Shown: positions 16,511 through 26,400, numbered from the stretch's first letter. The stretch: 37,089 bases of DNA from CAUVKI01 sp963552605 (GCA_963552605.1 CAUVKI010000016.1:1-37089); one strand, 5' to 3'. Program-made: numbers and translations. The notes: generated from the letters alone by a model not told the origin.

Positions 16511-17743
16511 TTATGAAAGCACCAATTCCAAATGCACTTTCTTTCCCTTTCTTATCATAAGTTTTCCGTCCGTGAAATCCTCAAGGGTGATTATTTTTTT
16601 TGAATCTTCAACCAAGACTTCATCTAAGAAAATTCCTCCCTGCTCTATAAGTCTTCTTGCTTCCGCATTGGATTTGGTAAGTCCCGTTTCGGTAAGGACA
16701 CTTAGAAGTCCCAAGCCTTCCTCAAACTTTTCCCTCGACATCTCTTTTCTTGGAATATTCTCAAAATTCGCTTCTCCGCCGAAAAGTGCATGAGAGGCTT
16801 CAAGAGCTTTCTTGGCTTCCTCTTCTCCATGCACATCTTTTACCACTTCGTATGCCAAGACTTCTTTTGCCTCGTTTATCTCTTTGTCCTTAAGCGCACC
16901 CAAGCGTTTCACTTCTTCCGTGGGAAGCATAGTGAGCAGAGATAAAAATTTTTCGACATCACGGTCATCGCAATTTCTAAGGTACTGGAACAATTCATAA
17001 GGAGGAGTTTTCTTTCCGTCCAAAAATATTGCGCCTTTCATAGACTTGCCCATTTTTTGTCCGTTCGCAAGAGAAAGAAGCTTAAAGGTGAAAGAGTATA
17101 CCTTCTCTCCCTCAACTTTTTCGACAAGTTCCGTACCGTAAAGCATATTAGCCCATTGGTCAGAACCTCCCATCTGAAGTCTTACTCCATGACGGCGGTA
17201 TAATTCCAAAAAGTCGTAGGACTGCATAAGCATATAAGCCATTTCAAAAAATGTAAGACCGTCCTCCATACGGTTCTTATATATGTCGAAAGTGAGCATA
17301 CGATTGACATTGAAGTATATTCCTATCTCCCGCATAAACTTGACGAAGTTCAAATCCAAGAGCCAGTTTTTGTTGTTGTCCATAAGAGCTTTGCCGTCTT
17401 CAAAATCTATGAAGCGACGCATCTGCCCCATAAAACACTGAATATTCGCCTCAATCATTTCCTCCGTCATAAGCTTTCTCATATCGTTTCTGCCGGAGGG
17501 ATCTCCAATCATAGTGGTTCCTCCGCCCATAAGCACCACCGGAATATGTCCGTGCTTTTGCATTCTCTTCATAGCCATAATCGTGAGATAGTGTCCGAGA
17601 GTAAGACTGTCCGCCGTTGCGTCAAATCCTATATAAAATTTTACTCTCTCTTTGCCCAAAAGCTCTCTCAGCTCCTCCGCAAATGTGGCGTTATCCATAT
17701 AGCCCCGATCCTTCAGTTCATCAAAAACATTTGTGTATTCCAT
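16511..17743 (-). CDS. tyrS: Tyrosyl-tRNA synthetase
   Basis: This 410-residue class I aminoacyl-tRNA synthetase charges tRNA-Tyr. The ATG at 17743 is the start because the in-frame codons before it (TTG GGA GGA) are the SD itself. The N-terminal catalytic domain shows GFDATADSLTLGHYLTIM, with the HIGH-equivalent HYLT, then MGGSDQWANML for tyrosine and tRNA handling and KMGKS as the KMSKS loop near residue 230. The C-terminal third is a linker and S4 RNA-binding domain (SNAEARRLIEQGGIFLDEVL). The length fits bacterial TyrRS. Expression is controlled by the upstream T-box leader (17775-17949), which carries a tyrosine specifier. Confidence 0.97.
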   Translation of the reverse strand: MEYTNVFDELKDRGYMDNATFAEELRELLGKERVKFYIGFDATADSLTLGHYLTIMAMKRMQKHGHIPVVLMGGGTTMIGDPSGRNDMRKLMTEEMIEANIQCFMGQMRRFIDFEDGKALMDNNKNWLLDLNFVKFMREIGIYFNVNRMLTFDIYKNRMEDGLTFFEMAYMLMQSYDFLELYRRHGVRLQMGGSDQWANMLYGTELVEKVEGEKVYSFTFKLLSLANGQKMGKSMKGAIFLDGKKTPPYELFQYLRNCDDRDVEKFLSLLTMLPTEEVKRLGALKDKEINEAKEVLAYEVVKDVHGEEEAKKALEASHALFGGEANFENIPRKEMSREKFEEGLGLLSVLTETGLTKSNAEARRLIEQGGIFLDEVLVEDSKKIITLEDFTDGKLMIRKGKKVHLELVLS

Positions 17744-17774
17744 GTTTTTTCCTCCCAATCATTTTTATTGTAAC

Positions 17775-17949
17775 AAAAAAAGCTCTCCCGCAAAGGACGA
17801 GAGAACTCGTGGTACCACCTTAATTATACTCTTCCGTAATAACCTACGGCGGGCTTGCGGCTCGGAGGGCGTAATTCGCAAACGGGCTTTCACCTTATCC
17901 CCGCTCTCTTTTTGATTGCTACTGAAACCTCTTCATCGCCACTATTTTT
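17775..17949 (-). ncRNA. Tyrosine T-box riboswitch leader of tyrS
   Basis: Minus-strand RNA shows the T-box core GGTGGTACCACG (complement of 17808-17819). It is followed by a nine-pair terminator stem (GTTCTCTCG with CGGGAGAGC) and a T-run at 17775-17781. The 5' part carries the usual T-box opening GCGATGAAGAGG and AGTA. The 3' side of the specifier loop reads GAA-T-TAC-G, placing TAC (complement of 17871-17873) as the specifier codon, which is a tyrosine codon and matches the gene. A stem III hairpin (CCGTA/TACGG) precedes the T-box core. Uncharged tRNA-Tyr would stabilise the antiterminator and allow tyrS transcription. Confidence 0.92.
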
Positions 17950-17955
17950 CTAGGC

Positions 17956-17984
17956 ATTTTACCCGAGAGTACAAACATTGTCAA
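17956..17984 (-). promoter_or_regulatory. Promoter of the tyrS T-box transcript
   Basis: On the minus strand a perfect TTGACA (complement of 17979-17984), a 17-base spacer and TAAAAT (complement of 17956-17961) precede the T-box leader. The -35 box overlaps the stop codon of the upstream Na/Pi transporter, and no terminator separates the genes. Confidence 0.8.
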
Positions 17985-19777
17985 GGATTTTTTTGCATGT
18001 CGAAATTATATTTTTTCTTATATTCATCATATCGTTCTCTTACGCTCTTGGAGTCATTTTCTTTGATTTTTGCAATCTTTGCGTGAAGTTCGTCGTCCTG
18101 CCCCTTGTTTTTTATGATGATTGCAATTTTTTTGCAGTTGTCTGAAATCTTTTCGAGCTCCTTAATCATATCGGACCACAAGAAACCCACATCGACGGCA
18201 CACTGATCATTCATAAGCCTCTTTATGTGTCTGTCGTCCATACTGTTGGAGAGATCGTCCACAATCTCCTCAAGCGCCATTATATTGTGCAGCTCGTCAT
18301 TCTTCTCATCAATAAACATTTCGTATGAAAGCTGCGTTATTTCAAGGATTGCTTCTTTATAAATCTCAAGCTCGAAATTCGCTTCATCGGAAAAGGAATA
18401 TTTGCTCTCGGAAAGTTCTTTTGCATTCTTTGCCGCGTGAAATGCCTGATCTCCCATTCTTTCAAAGTAGCCGAGCAAATGAAAAATCATATATACTTCC
18501 GAGCTTTGTGCGGGATTTAATTTTCTTCCCGAAAGTTTTACCAAGTAGGAGGAAATCGTGTCGTCATACTTATCAATCATTCTTTCAACATTTGCCAGGT
18601 GCAAAAAATCCTGTTCATCATATCCTCCAATCAAGGCAAGAGCTTTTTGCACATTATTTCTTGAGAGAGTAAACATCATCCTAAGCACTTCCTTGGCTCT
18701 CTCTATTGCAAAGGAAGGAGTTTCCAAAAAGAGTTCGTCCAACTCCTTAAGTTTTTTACGGTATTCCTGAAATTCTTCATCATAGTCTTTTCTTTTGGGA
18801 TGTTTATCGGGAACGGTTCTTATTGCAAGATTTTTGAGTAGTGACCTGAAAGGAAATAAAACCGCGACTGCAAAAATATTAAATACGGAGTGTATTATCG
18901 CAATTGAAACCGGAGATGCCGCCCGATTTAAAAACGAAAACTTAAAGACGGCATTAAGCGAGAAGAAAAACACTATAAAAATCAGAGTGCCTATCACATT
19001 GAAATAAAGATGAATAAATGCCGCTCTCTTTCCGTGCTTTCCGGTATTAAGGGAAGAAATCATAGCCGTAATGCAGGTGCCTATATTTTGTCCCATTATG
19101 ATTGAAACGGCGGACGCCATACTCACCGCACCGGTTGCGGAAAGCGCTTGTAATATACCCATAGCGGCAGACGACGACTGCAAAATCGCCGCAAGTAAAA
19201 TTCCCGCCAGCATACCCAATAGAGGGTTCTCAAGCATAAGAAAAACATTTTGAAAAGAGGGTGCTTTTTGGAGAGGTGCAACGGCGGACGACATATCCTG
19301 CATTCCGAACATAAGGATCGCAAAGCCTGCTAAAAACTTTCCTATGCTTTTATATTTCTCGGATTTGGAAAATAAATTCAGTCCCACCCCTACAACCGCC
19401 ACAATAGGGCAAAAATTGGCGGGATTAAGCATCATTATAAACGGATTTTCGCTTGAAATACCGGTAAGGCTCAAAATCCAGCTTGTAATCGTGGTTCCGA
19501 CATTCGCACCCATTATCACGCCTATTGCCTGTTCAAGCTTCATAATTCCGGAATTGACAAGCCCCACCACCATTACGGTTGCGGCGGAAGAGGATTGAAT
19601 GACGGCTGTCACTCCCATTCCGAGCAATACCGCTCTCACAGGTCCCGAGGTGAGTTTTCCCAAAATCGCTTCAAGTTTTCCTCCGGCTATTCTTTGAAGT
19701 CCATCACCCAGCATATCCATTCCATATAGAAACAGTGCAAGTCCGCCAAGCAGACCCAAAAAATCAAAAAAATCCAA
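17981..19777 (-). CDS. Na/Pi cotransporter family protein with C-terminal PhoU-like domain
   Basis: This 598-residue protein starts at TTG with an AAGGGGTG SD about seven bases upstream; no better start is nearby. The N-terminal ~320 residues are membrane-spanning and contain the two inverted-repeat signatures of the NptA/SLC34-like family, AVIQSSSAATVMVVG and AILQSSSAAMGILQ, plus IMGANVGTTITSW and IMGQNIGTCITAM. The C-terminal ~240 residues are charged, helical and PhoU-like (RMGDQAFHAAKNAKEL, LEKISDNCKKIAIII). The family takes up phosphate with sodium, and the PhoU-like part may tune it. The gene follows mnmH after 55 bases. Its stop codon lies inside the -35 box of the tyrS promoter. Confidence 0.92.
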   Translation of the reverse strand: MDFFDFLGLLGGLALFLYGMDMLGDGLQRIAGGKLEAILGKLTSGPVRAVLLGMGVTAVIQSSSAATVMVVGLVNSGIMKLEQAIGVIMGANVGTTITSWILSLTGISSENPFIMMLNPANFCPIVAVVGVGLNLFSKSEKYKSIGKFLAGFAILMFGMQDMSSAVAPLQKAPSFQNVFLMLENPLLGMLAGILLAAILQSSSAAMGILQALSATGAVSMASAVSIIMGQNIGTCITAMISSLNTGKHGKRAAFIHLYFNVIGTLIFIVFFFSLNAVFKFSFLNRAASPVSIAIIHSVFNIFAVAVLFPFRSLLKNLAIRTVPDKHPKRKDYDEEFQEYRKKLKELDELFLETPSFAIERAKEVLRMMFTLSRNNVQKALALIGGYDEQDFLHLANVERMIDKYDDTISSYLVKLSGRKLNPAQSSEVYMIFHLLGYFERMGDQAFHAAKNAKELSESKYSFSDEANFELEIYKEAILEITQLSYEMFIDEKNDELHNIMALEEIVDDLSNSMDDRHIKRLMNDQCAVDVGFLWSDMIKELEKISDNCKKIAIIIKNKGQDDELHAKIAKIKENDSKSVRERYDEYKKKYNFDMQKNP

Positions 19778-19832
19778 AAACTACACCCCTTTTATCCGAG
19801 AAGTAATCACCCGTACAATTATAACAGAATTT

Positions 19833-20831
19833 TTATCTTGCAATCAGTTTTTCCGCTGTAATTTTTGGATTGAGATTTATTTCCTCCCTAATAAAATCGC
19901 TATGCTTTTTATAAGCGGCATCGTAATAGAAAAGCATAAGTTCCCTAATAACTTCCTCAGATCTGTTCTCAATAATCAAGGTTTTGTATTCTTCGAGTCT
20001 TTTTTCCGATATATGAGGCTTTAGAAGATTTAGTGCAAAAAGCACTTCATCTTTCTCCCCGACATATTCCCTCTTAATATTTTCTATTCTCAATTCAATC
20101 GGTGCATCGATAAGAATTTTTTCGGATTTCACCAAGTGGTCATAAATTTTTGAAGGAAGAATAATCTTTCCTATTCTCTTGCTCTCTCCCTCAATAAAAA
20201 AATGCTCTCCCCTATGCTTTTCAATCAGGTTAAAAAGATTTGCTTCAAAATTTTTTTGCGTCGTCTGCTCAAAAATTCCTATTGAACCCAAAAGAGAACC
20301 TCTATGACAGGCAATTTCCTCAAGGTCTATAACATTCGCTCCCAATTTTTTGAGTTCTTTAAGTATTTGAGTTTTTCCCACGCCGGTTTTTCCGTAGAGC
20401 ACAGTAAGTTTCAAAGAAGAAAAATATTCCTCAAGGTGAGAGTTTACATACTTGCGATAAGCTTTATATCCCCCGTCAAGCTTTGAAACATTTTCTCCTA
20501 TCGCCCGAAGAAGTGAAACTATCACCCCCGAACGATATCCTCCCCTGCTGCAAAGTCCGACCAGAGGTTTATCCCTCGCCATAAGGGAAAGCTCATCATA
20601 GAGCACTGGAAGTCTTTTTGATACAAAAGTTATTGCAAGACTTTTTGCTTCTCTAATTTTTCCCTCGTTATAGAGAATGCTCACCTCTCTATGTTCATTT
20701 GCATAAAGAATGGGAATGTTTGTGGAATTGGGAATACTTGCACCTGAAAATTCTTCTTTTGTACGAAAATCCACAGCCGCCACTTCATCTCTTATTTTAA
20801 AAAAATCTTCCACGCTAAGCTTCTCAAGCAT
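19833..20831 (-). CDS. mnmH: tRNA 2-selenouridine synthase (rhodanese plus P-loop)
   Basis: This 332-residue protein starts at the second of two adjacent ATGs, four bases after GGAGGG; the ATG at 20843 lacks an SD. The N-terminal rhodanese domain (about 1-125) has AVDFRTKEEF and the MnmH-specific active-site loop LCSRGGYRSG with its cysteine near residue 94. The second half is a P-loop domain (YGKTGVGKTQILKEL, then NVIDLEEIACHRGSLLGSIG), the standard MnmH architecture. The enzyme replaces sulfur of 2-thiouridine with selenium at the wobble position of tRNAs for Lys, Glu and Gln, using selenophosphate and a geranylated intermediate. It is slightly shorter than the E. coli protein (about 364). 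No selD lies in the window. Confidence 0.92.
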   Translation of the reverse strand: MLEKLSVEDFFKIRDEVAAVDFRTKEEFSGASIPNSTNIPILYANEHREVSILYNEGKIREAKSLAITFVSKRLPVLYDELSLMARDKPLVGLCSRGGYRSGVIVSLLRAIGENVSKLDGGYKAYRKYVNSHLEEYFSSLKLTVLYGKTGVGKTQILKELKKLGANVIDLEEIACHRGSLLGSIGIFEQTTQKNFEANLFNLIEKHRGEHFFIEGESKRIGKIILPSKIYDHLVKSEKILIDAPIELRIENIKREYVGEKDEVLFALNLLKPHISEKRLEEYKTLIIENRSEEVIRELMLFYYDAAYKKHSDFIREEINLNPKITAEKLIAR

Positions 20832-20891
20832 CATACCCTCCATAAGATAAATTTAAGAAACGACTGTTACTATATCACAGTTTCCCACAAA

Positions 20892-20916
20892 AAAAGACAG
20901 CTCCAAGCTGTCTTTT
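20892..20916 (-). terminator. Terminator of the AAA/GGDEF gene
   Basis: AAAAGACAGCT and AGCTGTCTTTT pair perfectly around a three-base loop and run into a T-run on the minus strand. It lies 22 bases after the stop codon at 20938 and upstream of mnmH. Confidence 0.9.
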
Positions 20917-20937
20917 ACATATCTGTAATATCACATA

Positions 20938-23900
20938 CTATATGATGGTTGCCGCAATTTTTGAAAGCGTCTCCAAAACTTTCACATCTTCCATAGTGAA
21001 AGCACGCTTTGTGTATTGTGCACGAAGATAAATCACTCCCTTTGTAATTCCCCCAATCTCTATGAGAGCGCCTACAAAAGATTTCCATTCCGGAAGCTTT
21101 GTAAGAGGATCCCTCTTTTCATAATTATCCCAGTCAACCATATGTGCGCTTCCCCTTTGCAAAACCTCCATAAACTCATCTTCGCTTATAAGCGATGCGT
21201 TGGTAAGTTGGTTATCGGATTTGAGTTTGCTGTAATATGTCCTTTTTTCATCTTCTATTACCACAACTCCGCCGTCGTCCGCCTCCATAACCGATATAAC
21301 CCGTTTGAGCAAAATCAAAATCTTATCCTCCAAAGGATAGCTCTTCGATTTAAGAAGCAATGTTCCTACCAACAGATCAAAAATCCTTGTATCATCACCG
21401 TTTGTTATAGTAATGTGAGTGGGCATAACTTGAGAGGAGTTTTTCATAACGGAAGGATTATATACTATGGAGCGGTTTCTTCCCGACTGCTTGGCAGTAT
21501 AGAGAGCGGTGTCCGCCATTTTTATAATCTCTTTGGTAGAAAAATCTTCCCCCCCTGAAAAAACGGCAATTCCTATTGAAACGGTAATTGAAAGCTCGGC
21601 ATAGCCGTGAAATTTTATTTTTTCGACAGTCTTTCTAATAGTTTCTGAAAAATCAAATGCATCATCTGATGACGCTTCAGGGTAAACCACCGCAAATTCC
21701 TCTCCGCCGTATCTTCCGACCAATGCCGCTCCGTCTGAAATTTTTAGTACCTCTTCAATTACAGTTGATAAGACCAGATCTCCTGCTTGGTGACCGTAAG
21801 TATCATTGACATTTTTGAACTTATCCAAATCCAAAATCATTACCGCCCCCTGCCTTCCGTTCTTTACGGAGCGTGAAAACTTCAACAGCTCCTCGTCAAG
21901 ATATGCTCTTGTCAAAGCTCCGGTCAGAGAGTCAACCGAAACCGAAGTCTTTAGAATATATCCTGAGAGCAGATTGGTCATCAGCACTCCCTCTATAAAC
22001 TGATAATTATTGGCAAGCTCGGAAAAACGATTTATCACAAAGTCGGAAACAAATATCATATAGTAATAATCGCTCCCCTTTCTCCTTCCAAGGGAAGCAT
22101 CTATGGGGTAGCTTATGAGATCGTGTATTTCCGGATATTCGGGTATGATTTCTTCTCCGCTCATCACAGTTATTCCGTATCTGTTTATTGAACGCATAAG
22201 AACCTGAATGTTGAGCATTTTTGTTCTTTCCTTCTCATAATCAAATGAGTATCTTGCCGCCACGGAAGTATGTTCATTGCAATATGAAAAGATTTCCAAG
22301 GCTCCTCCGCTTTTTCCGCAAATTAAATACGCTTCGGACGCCAAGAGCTTTATCATAAAAAATCTAAGAAGAATATCTATATTCCTCTTACGCCTGCTGT
22401 CAAAGAGTTTTACTATATCTTCAGCATTGTTTGAATAATCAAGCTGGCTTAGTCTGAATTTCGCCACATTACTCAAAAATTCTTTGTTTTGAACCAACTG
22501 CATTTCCATATCGTTAAGCACATTAAAGAGCTGCTTGGAAACAATCGGATCGCTCTTCTTTCTATTTAGCACATTTTTATCTTCAAGTATATAAATCCTG
22601 CAATAAAAAAACAGCTCCTGAAGTCCGTAGGTGTTAACAAAAGAAACTCTGTATTTCACCGGCACATGTCTTAACATATGAAAGACTTCGGATAACGCCT
22701 CAAGCAATTGGTGAATTGCGTGCATTTTATGACCGAATGAAATTAAAATCTTTGCGGTCTCAAGCTGAATCATCAGGAAAACGGGGTGTCTTCTTATGGT
22801 CATTTTTATTTCCGTATATGATTGAGCATATGCCGCATTTACATTATAGAACTTGATCTTTTTTTCTTTCTCTTTCATCAGAGCTTTTTGGAGATAAAAT
22901 AATCTCCTCTCCAAATTGTCGGGATAGAGGAGAGCTTTGAAAAAATAAGCGTAGCTTTGAAACAAGTCCGTCATAGGACGATTTAAGAGAGCCAGAATCT
23001 TATCTATCGCCATTGCAAGTTCCGAGTGCTTAAGCCTTGAAATAAGCCTCAAAGTTATATTGCAGGCTATTCTTAGAAACGGTTGGTTTACAAATGGAGT
23101 CGGCATCTTCCTGCTGATAAAATCCAAATAGCTTATAAGTCTATATACATCAAATTCCCTCTGCCCCAGAGATTTCATCATAGCATATCTCAAAAATCTC
23201 TCTTCCTCATAAATTCCCCCAACATTGGAATTTGTAATTCTCATAGCCTTGTAAATGCAATTTTGACTTCTGCCGAAATTTCCTAAAAAAAGATAATAAT
23301 TGGCAAGCAAATCATGTATAAGCTGCCCTAAAACCGGCTCATTTTCATTCCTATCAAATTCGACTTTATTTGCATTATAAAAATCTCTGAACTCTACAAA
23401 ATATCCCGCACTCAAATATGTTATCAAAATATTCTGGTGAATTTCGGGACGCATCCAGGAAATCCCCAACATATCGGTCTTTCGATTTGCTATGTTAAGA
23501 TGTAATATGGCTTTTTCAAAATCTCTCATATAGTTATAGGCATCTGAAATTTCTCTGTGAAGCAGTGCTTCAAAACTTGCAACTCCCGATTTTCCCGCTC
23601 TCAAAATCAGTTCTTCAAGAAGTTCTATCGCTTTTTTATATTCGTACTTCGTATCTCTATATACCGCAGCCACATCGAGTGCGGAAGAATACGCCCCCCT
23701 CATATCCTTAACCTTTGAGCAACATTTTATGGACTCAACGAAATACCTTATCACGGCTTGACAATCAGCCTCGTTGTGTGCGTCTTTTCTCTCAAGTTCC
23801 AATGCGTAAAATCTGAACACATCGCCTATAACCAAATCGTAATCCTTGTTTCCTCTGTGCTTTTTTATAATATCCTCATAGATGGCAAGCCCCGAGTCGA

Positions 23901-26370
23901 TTTCTCCCAAGGTTATGTGATAATTCGCCTGTATATAATTCAAAAAAACTTCATAGCGTGAAGTGCGTTCCTTTTGAGGAATATCTTTGAAACCGCGAAT
24001 TATATAACGCTGTCTGGAAGAAGTGTCCATCTTATAGAAAAGATATTGAGCGATCCTAAAGAGCATAAGCTCTTTAAGTCCGGGACGCTTAACCACGGAA
24101 TAGAGATATTTTTTCTCCTCAAGTAATGCCAACGCCTCCTCAAGCATCTGAAACAGAGCATAAACATTTGCCATTTCAAGCACGAGTGCAAGTTTATCGT
24201 CAGCTGACGCTCCTTTCATAAGCTTTATAACTTTGTCATAGTATGCCATAGTTTTTTTCAAATCTTTTTCTCTATAACGTCCTATAAGTATGTGAATATT
24301 ATCTATAGCCCTGGAATGATCTCCAAGTTTCTCAAGCTGTGAAATAGACTCTATCAGATTGTCCTCATCGGATATATCTAAAGATTCAAGAATTTTTTCG
24401 TGAGTTTTATTGCGAACGCTTTCAGGTACTTCTTTCATAACCTGCTCTCTAACTTCCTCGGAGCGGATCTTGAAAAATCTCCTAAATCCGTCAAATCGCA
24501 TATCTATAAAGTAGCCGTCACTCAAACGGTCGGTATATGAAAAAAGAGTGCTGTCGTTAATTCTCAATATGGAGCATAATTTTTTCCCCTCAATCTCTCC
24601 CTCCACGGACGCTATCACAAAAAGAGTAACTCTCTCTCTGTCTGAGAGCTCCTCAAGTTGCAATCTTATACTTTCCCCTTCAAAGAAACCTTTTTTTTCT
24701 ACAGTTGTATTTGAAAAATACCATCTGCCGGTAGTTTCGTCCATATAGAGCGAGCCGTTAAGCAGGCATCTGTTTAGGAATGTCACGATTTTTTGAGGGT
24801 TTCCGGAAGTATGTTTCCACACGGCGTCATAAAGCTCCGTATTTTGATGCACGTTCGCAAGGAGCGCACTCATAAATATTTTGAAATATTTCTCGCTTAA
24901 TTCTGTGAAGTTAATACTCAAAACTTCACTCATCTGCTTTATGGTATGCAAAAATCTTCTTAAGTCCAAATTGCTGAACTCATCTCCGTCATTAACCACG
25001 CACACAAAAAGGGAGCGGGTGCTTAACACCCTGTCTTGGAGCATTGTAACCATAAATTCCATTATTTCGGAATTTGCACTTCCGAAATCATCCAGCAGGA
25101 AAACCAATCTTCCCCGTCCCAAAAGCTCCGTAAGCAAAAGAAGAACCTTTCTGATGGCTTCAATGAAATCATCTTCCTGATTGCCTCGTCTTATCTCCTC
25201 CAACTGTTCTCTTAAATAAATCAGTCTTTGATAATTTCCCCGTCTTCTTTCCATCAGAGACGCCTCTTGAACGATTTCAAGAAGTCCACCCAAAAGTTTG
25301 CCGTTAAAAAGATCTGAGGTCGGGCTTGAAAGTACCCAAGCCCCTCTAAGATCAAGTCTTTTTTTTATTTCATTTAAAAATCGGGTTTTTCCGACCCCCA
25401 AAGCCCCGTGCAGAATTATTGCGGGAACATTCTCGGATTTTTCAGAACCTAAAGCTTGGGACATAACCTTATTTAATTCATTTCGTCTTCCGATTAGAGG
25501 CAAAAAGGCATTTAAAGACAGTTTTTCTCTACGCATCGGTGTGGATTGCTTAAGACCTAAAGACTGACTGAAATAGGTTATTATTTTATGAAAATTTATG
25601 TACTCGGGATCGAAATAACCGTAATGGAGCTTATCCAAAAAATCCAAAATTCTCATATGATCCACAAGATTTTTATTCTTTTTTGCAAAGTCCAGCCTGC
25701 TGCGATAACTGCCAAGCCTTGCAAGCAAATCTCCGAACTCCACCTCCTGTTTTCTCTCAACTATTGAAAGAAACATAGCTGCAAGCTTATGGAAATCTAT
25801 CTTATCCGGAATTTTTTTTAGGGAAAAATTACGAAAATATTCTGAAGTTGTTTCTCCCGCACTAAGGAGTATTACTATTTCGGAGCTGATTATGTCATTA
25901 TGATAAAATTTAAATCCCTTATCGTTTACAGCTATGATATTTGAAAAACTGAAAGCATAGTATTCAAACCCATAAAACAAAGCGTCCTGAAAACCTTTTA
26001 ATAGAGCAAGAATGGCTATGGCAATATCCGAAATACTTCTTTCCTTAATCCACTCCGAAAAACTCTCCCCATTTTCCTTAACCTCGGTGGTATAGAGCAA
26101 AAATTCATTAAATTCCCTAGCATGATCAACACTTTTAACTCTTTCAAGGCTTATAGGGCGAAGAAAAAAATTTGGGGATAGTTTCGCCAGATATGGAAAA
26201 ATCCCCAAAAGCGATTGATATGCTTCAGAATTAAAAAGTTTTCCGTCTATAAAGTTTAACATAAGTCGCCTATTTGCCACATATGTATCCTCGACCAAGC
26301 ATCGGGAAATCAATTCCTTTCTGCTCGGATATTCTTCTATCACATTATAGCGGTCATTTACATTCTCCAT
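20938..26370 (-). CDS. Giant AAA-ATPase / helical-repeat / diguanylate cyclase (GGDEF) / GAF-like signalling protein
   Basis: This is a 1,810-residue cytoplasmic protein. The ATG at 26370 is preferred over the adjacent GTG because it sits five bases after AAGGGGG. Residues 1 to about 290 are unassigned. An AAA ATPase domain follows: Walker A HGALGVGKTRFLNE near 325 and Walker B RLVFLLDDFGSAN near 425. Residues about 650-1400 are helical and probably form TPR-like repeats. A complete GGDEF domain lies at about 1478-1640 (MILDLDKFKNVNDTYGHQAG; signature GRYGGEEF), so it is likely an active c-di-GMP synthase. The expected RxxD inhibitory site reads DGAA. A GAF-like domain (about 1665-1810) ends the protein. 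The layout parallels STAND-type ATPase regulators that use a cyclase as output. It is a single gene with its own terminator, and no c-di-GMP effector is adjacent. Confidence 0.88.
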   Translation of the reverse strand: MENVNDRYNVIEEYPSRKELISRCLVEDTYVANRRLMLNFIDGKLFNSEAYQSLLGIFPYLAKLSPNFFLRPISLERVKSVDHAREFNEFLLYTTEVKENGESFSEWIKERSISDIAIAILALLKGFQDALFYGFEYYAFSFSNIIAVNDKGFKFYHNDIISSEIVILLSAGETTSEYFRNFSLKKIPDKIDFHKLAAMFLSIVERKQEVEFGDLLARLGSYRSRLDFAKKNKNLVDHMRILDFLDKLHYGYFDPEYINFHKIITYFSQSLGLKQSTPMRREKLSLNAFLPLIGRRNELNKVMSQALGSEKSENVPAIILHGALGVGKTRFLNEIKKRLDLRGAWVLSSPTSDLFNGKLLGGLLEIVQEASLMERRRGNYQRLIYLREQLEEIRRGNQEDDFIEAIRKVLLLLTELLGRGRLVFLLDDFGSANSEIMEFMVTMLQDRVLSTRSLFVCVVNDGDEFSNLDLRRFLHTIKQMSEVLSINFTELSEKYFKIFMSALLANVHQNTELYDAVWKHTSGNPQKIVTFLNRCLLNGSLYMDETTGRWYFSNTTVEKKGFFEGESIRLQLEELSDRERVTLFVIASVEGEIEGKKLCSILRINDSTLFSYTDRLSDGYFIDMRFDGFRRFFKIRSEEVREQVMKEVPESVRNKTHEKILESLDISDEDNLIESISQLEKLGDHSRAIDNIHILIGRYREKDLKKTMAYYDKVIKLMKGASADDKLALVLEMANVYALFQMLEEALALLEEKKYLYSVVKRPGLKELMLFRIAQYLFYKMDTSSRQRYIIRGFKDIPQKERTSRYEVFLNYIQANYHITLGEIDSGLAIYEDIIKKHRGNKDYDLVIGDVFRFYALELERKDAHNEADCQAVIRYFVESIKCCSKVKDMRGAYSSALDVAAVYRDTKYEYKKAIELLEELILRAGKSGVASFEALLHREISDAYNYMRDFEKAILHLNIANRKTDMLGISWMRPEIHQNILITYLSAGYFVEFRDFYNANKVEFDRNENEPVLGQLIHDLLANYYLFLGNFGRSQNCIYKAMRITNSNVGGIYEEERFLRYAMMKSLGQREFDVYRLISYLDFISRKMPTPFVNQPFLRIACNITLRLISRLKHSELAMAIDKILALLNRPMTDLFQSYAYFFKALLYPDNLERRLFYLQKALMKEKEKKIKFYNVNAAYAQSYTEIKMTIRRHPVFLMIQLETAKILISFGHKMHAIHQLLEALSEVFHMLRHVPVKYRVSFVNTYGLQELFFYCRIYILEDKNVLNRKKSDPIVSKQLFNVLNDMEMQLVQNKEFLSNVAKFRLSQLDYSNNAEDIVKLFDSRRKRNIDILLRFFMIKLLASEAYLICGKSGGALEIFSYCNEHTSVAARYSFDYEKERTKMLNIQVLMRSINRYGITVMSGEEIIPEYPEIHDLISYPIDASLGRRKGSDYYYMIFVSDFVINRFSELANNYQFIEGVLMTNLLSGYILKTSVSVDSLTGALTRAYLDEELLKFSRSVKNGRQGAVMILDLDKFKNVNDTYGHQAGDLVLSTVIEEVLKISDGAALVGRYGGEEFAVVYPEASSDDAFDFSETIRKTVEKIKFHGYAELSITVSIGIAVFSGGEDFSTKEIIKMADTALYTAKQSGRNRSIVYNPSVMKNSSQVMPTHITITNGDDTRIFDLLVGTLLLKSKSYPLEDKILILLKRVISVMEADDGGVVVIEDEKRTYYSKLKSDNQLTNASLISEDEFMEVLQRGSAHMVDWDNYEKRDPLTKLPEWKSFVGALIEIGGITKGVIYLRAQYTKRAFTMEDVKVLETLSKIAATII

Positions 26371-26400
26371 CACTACCCCCTTATTTCAGATTTTTAAAAA

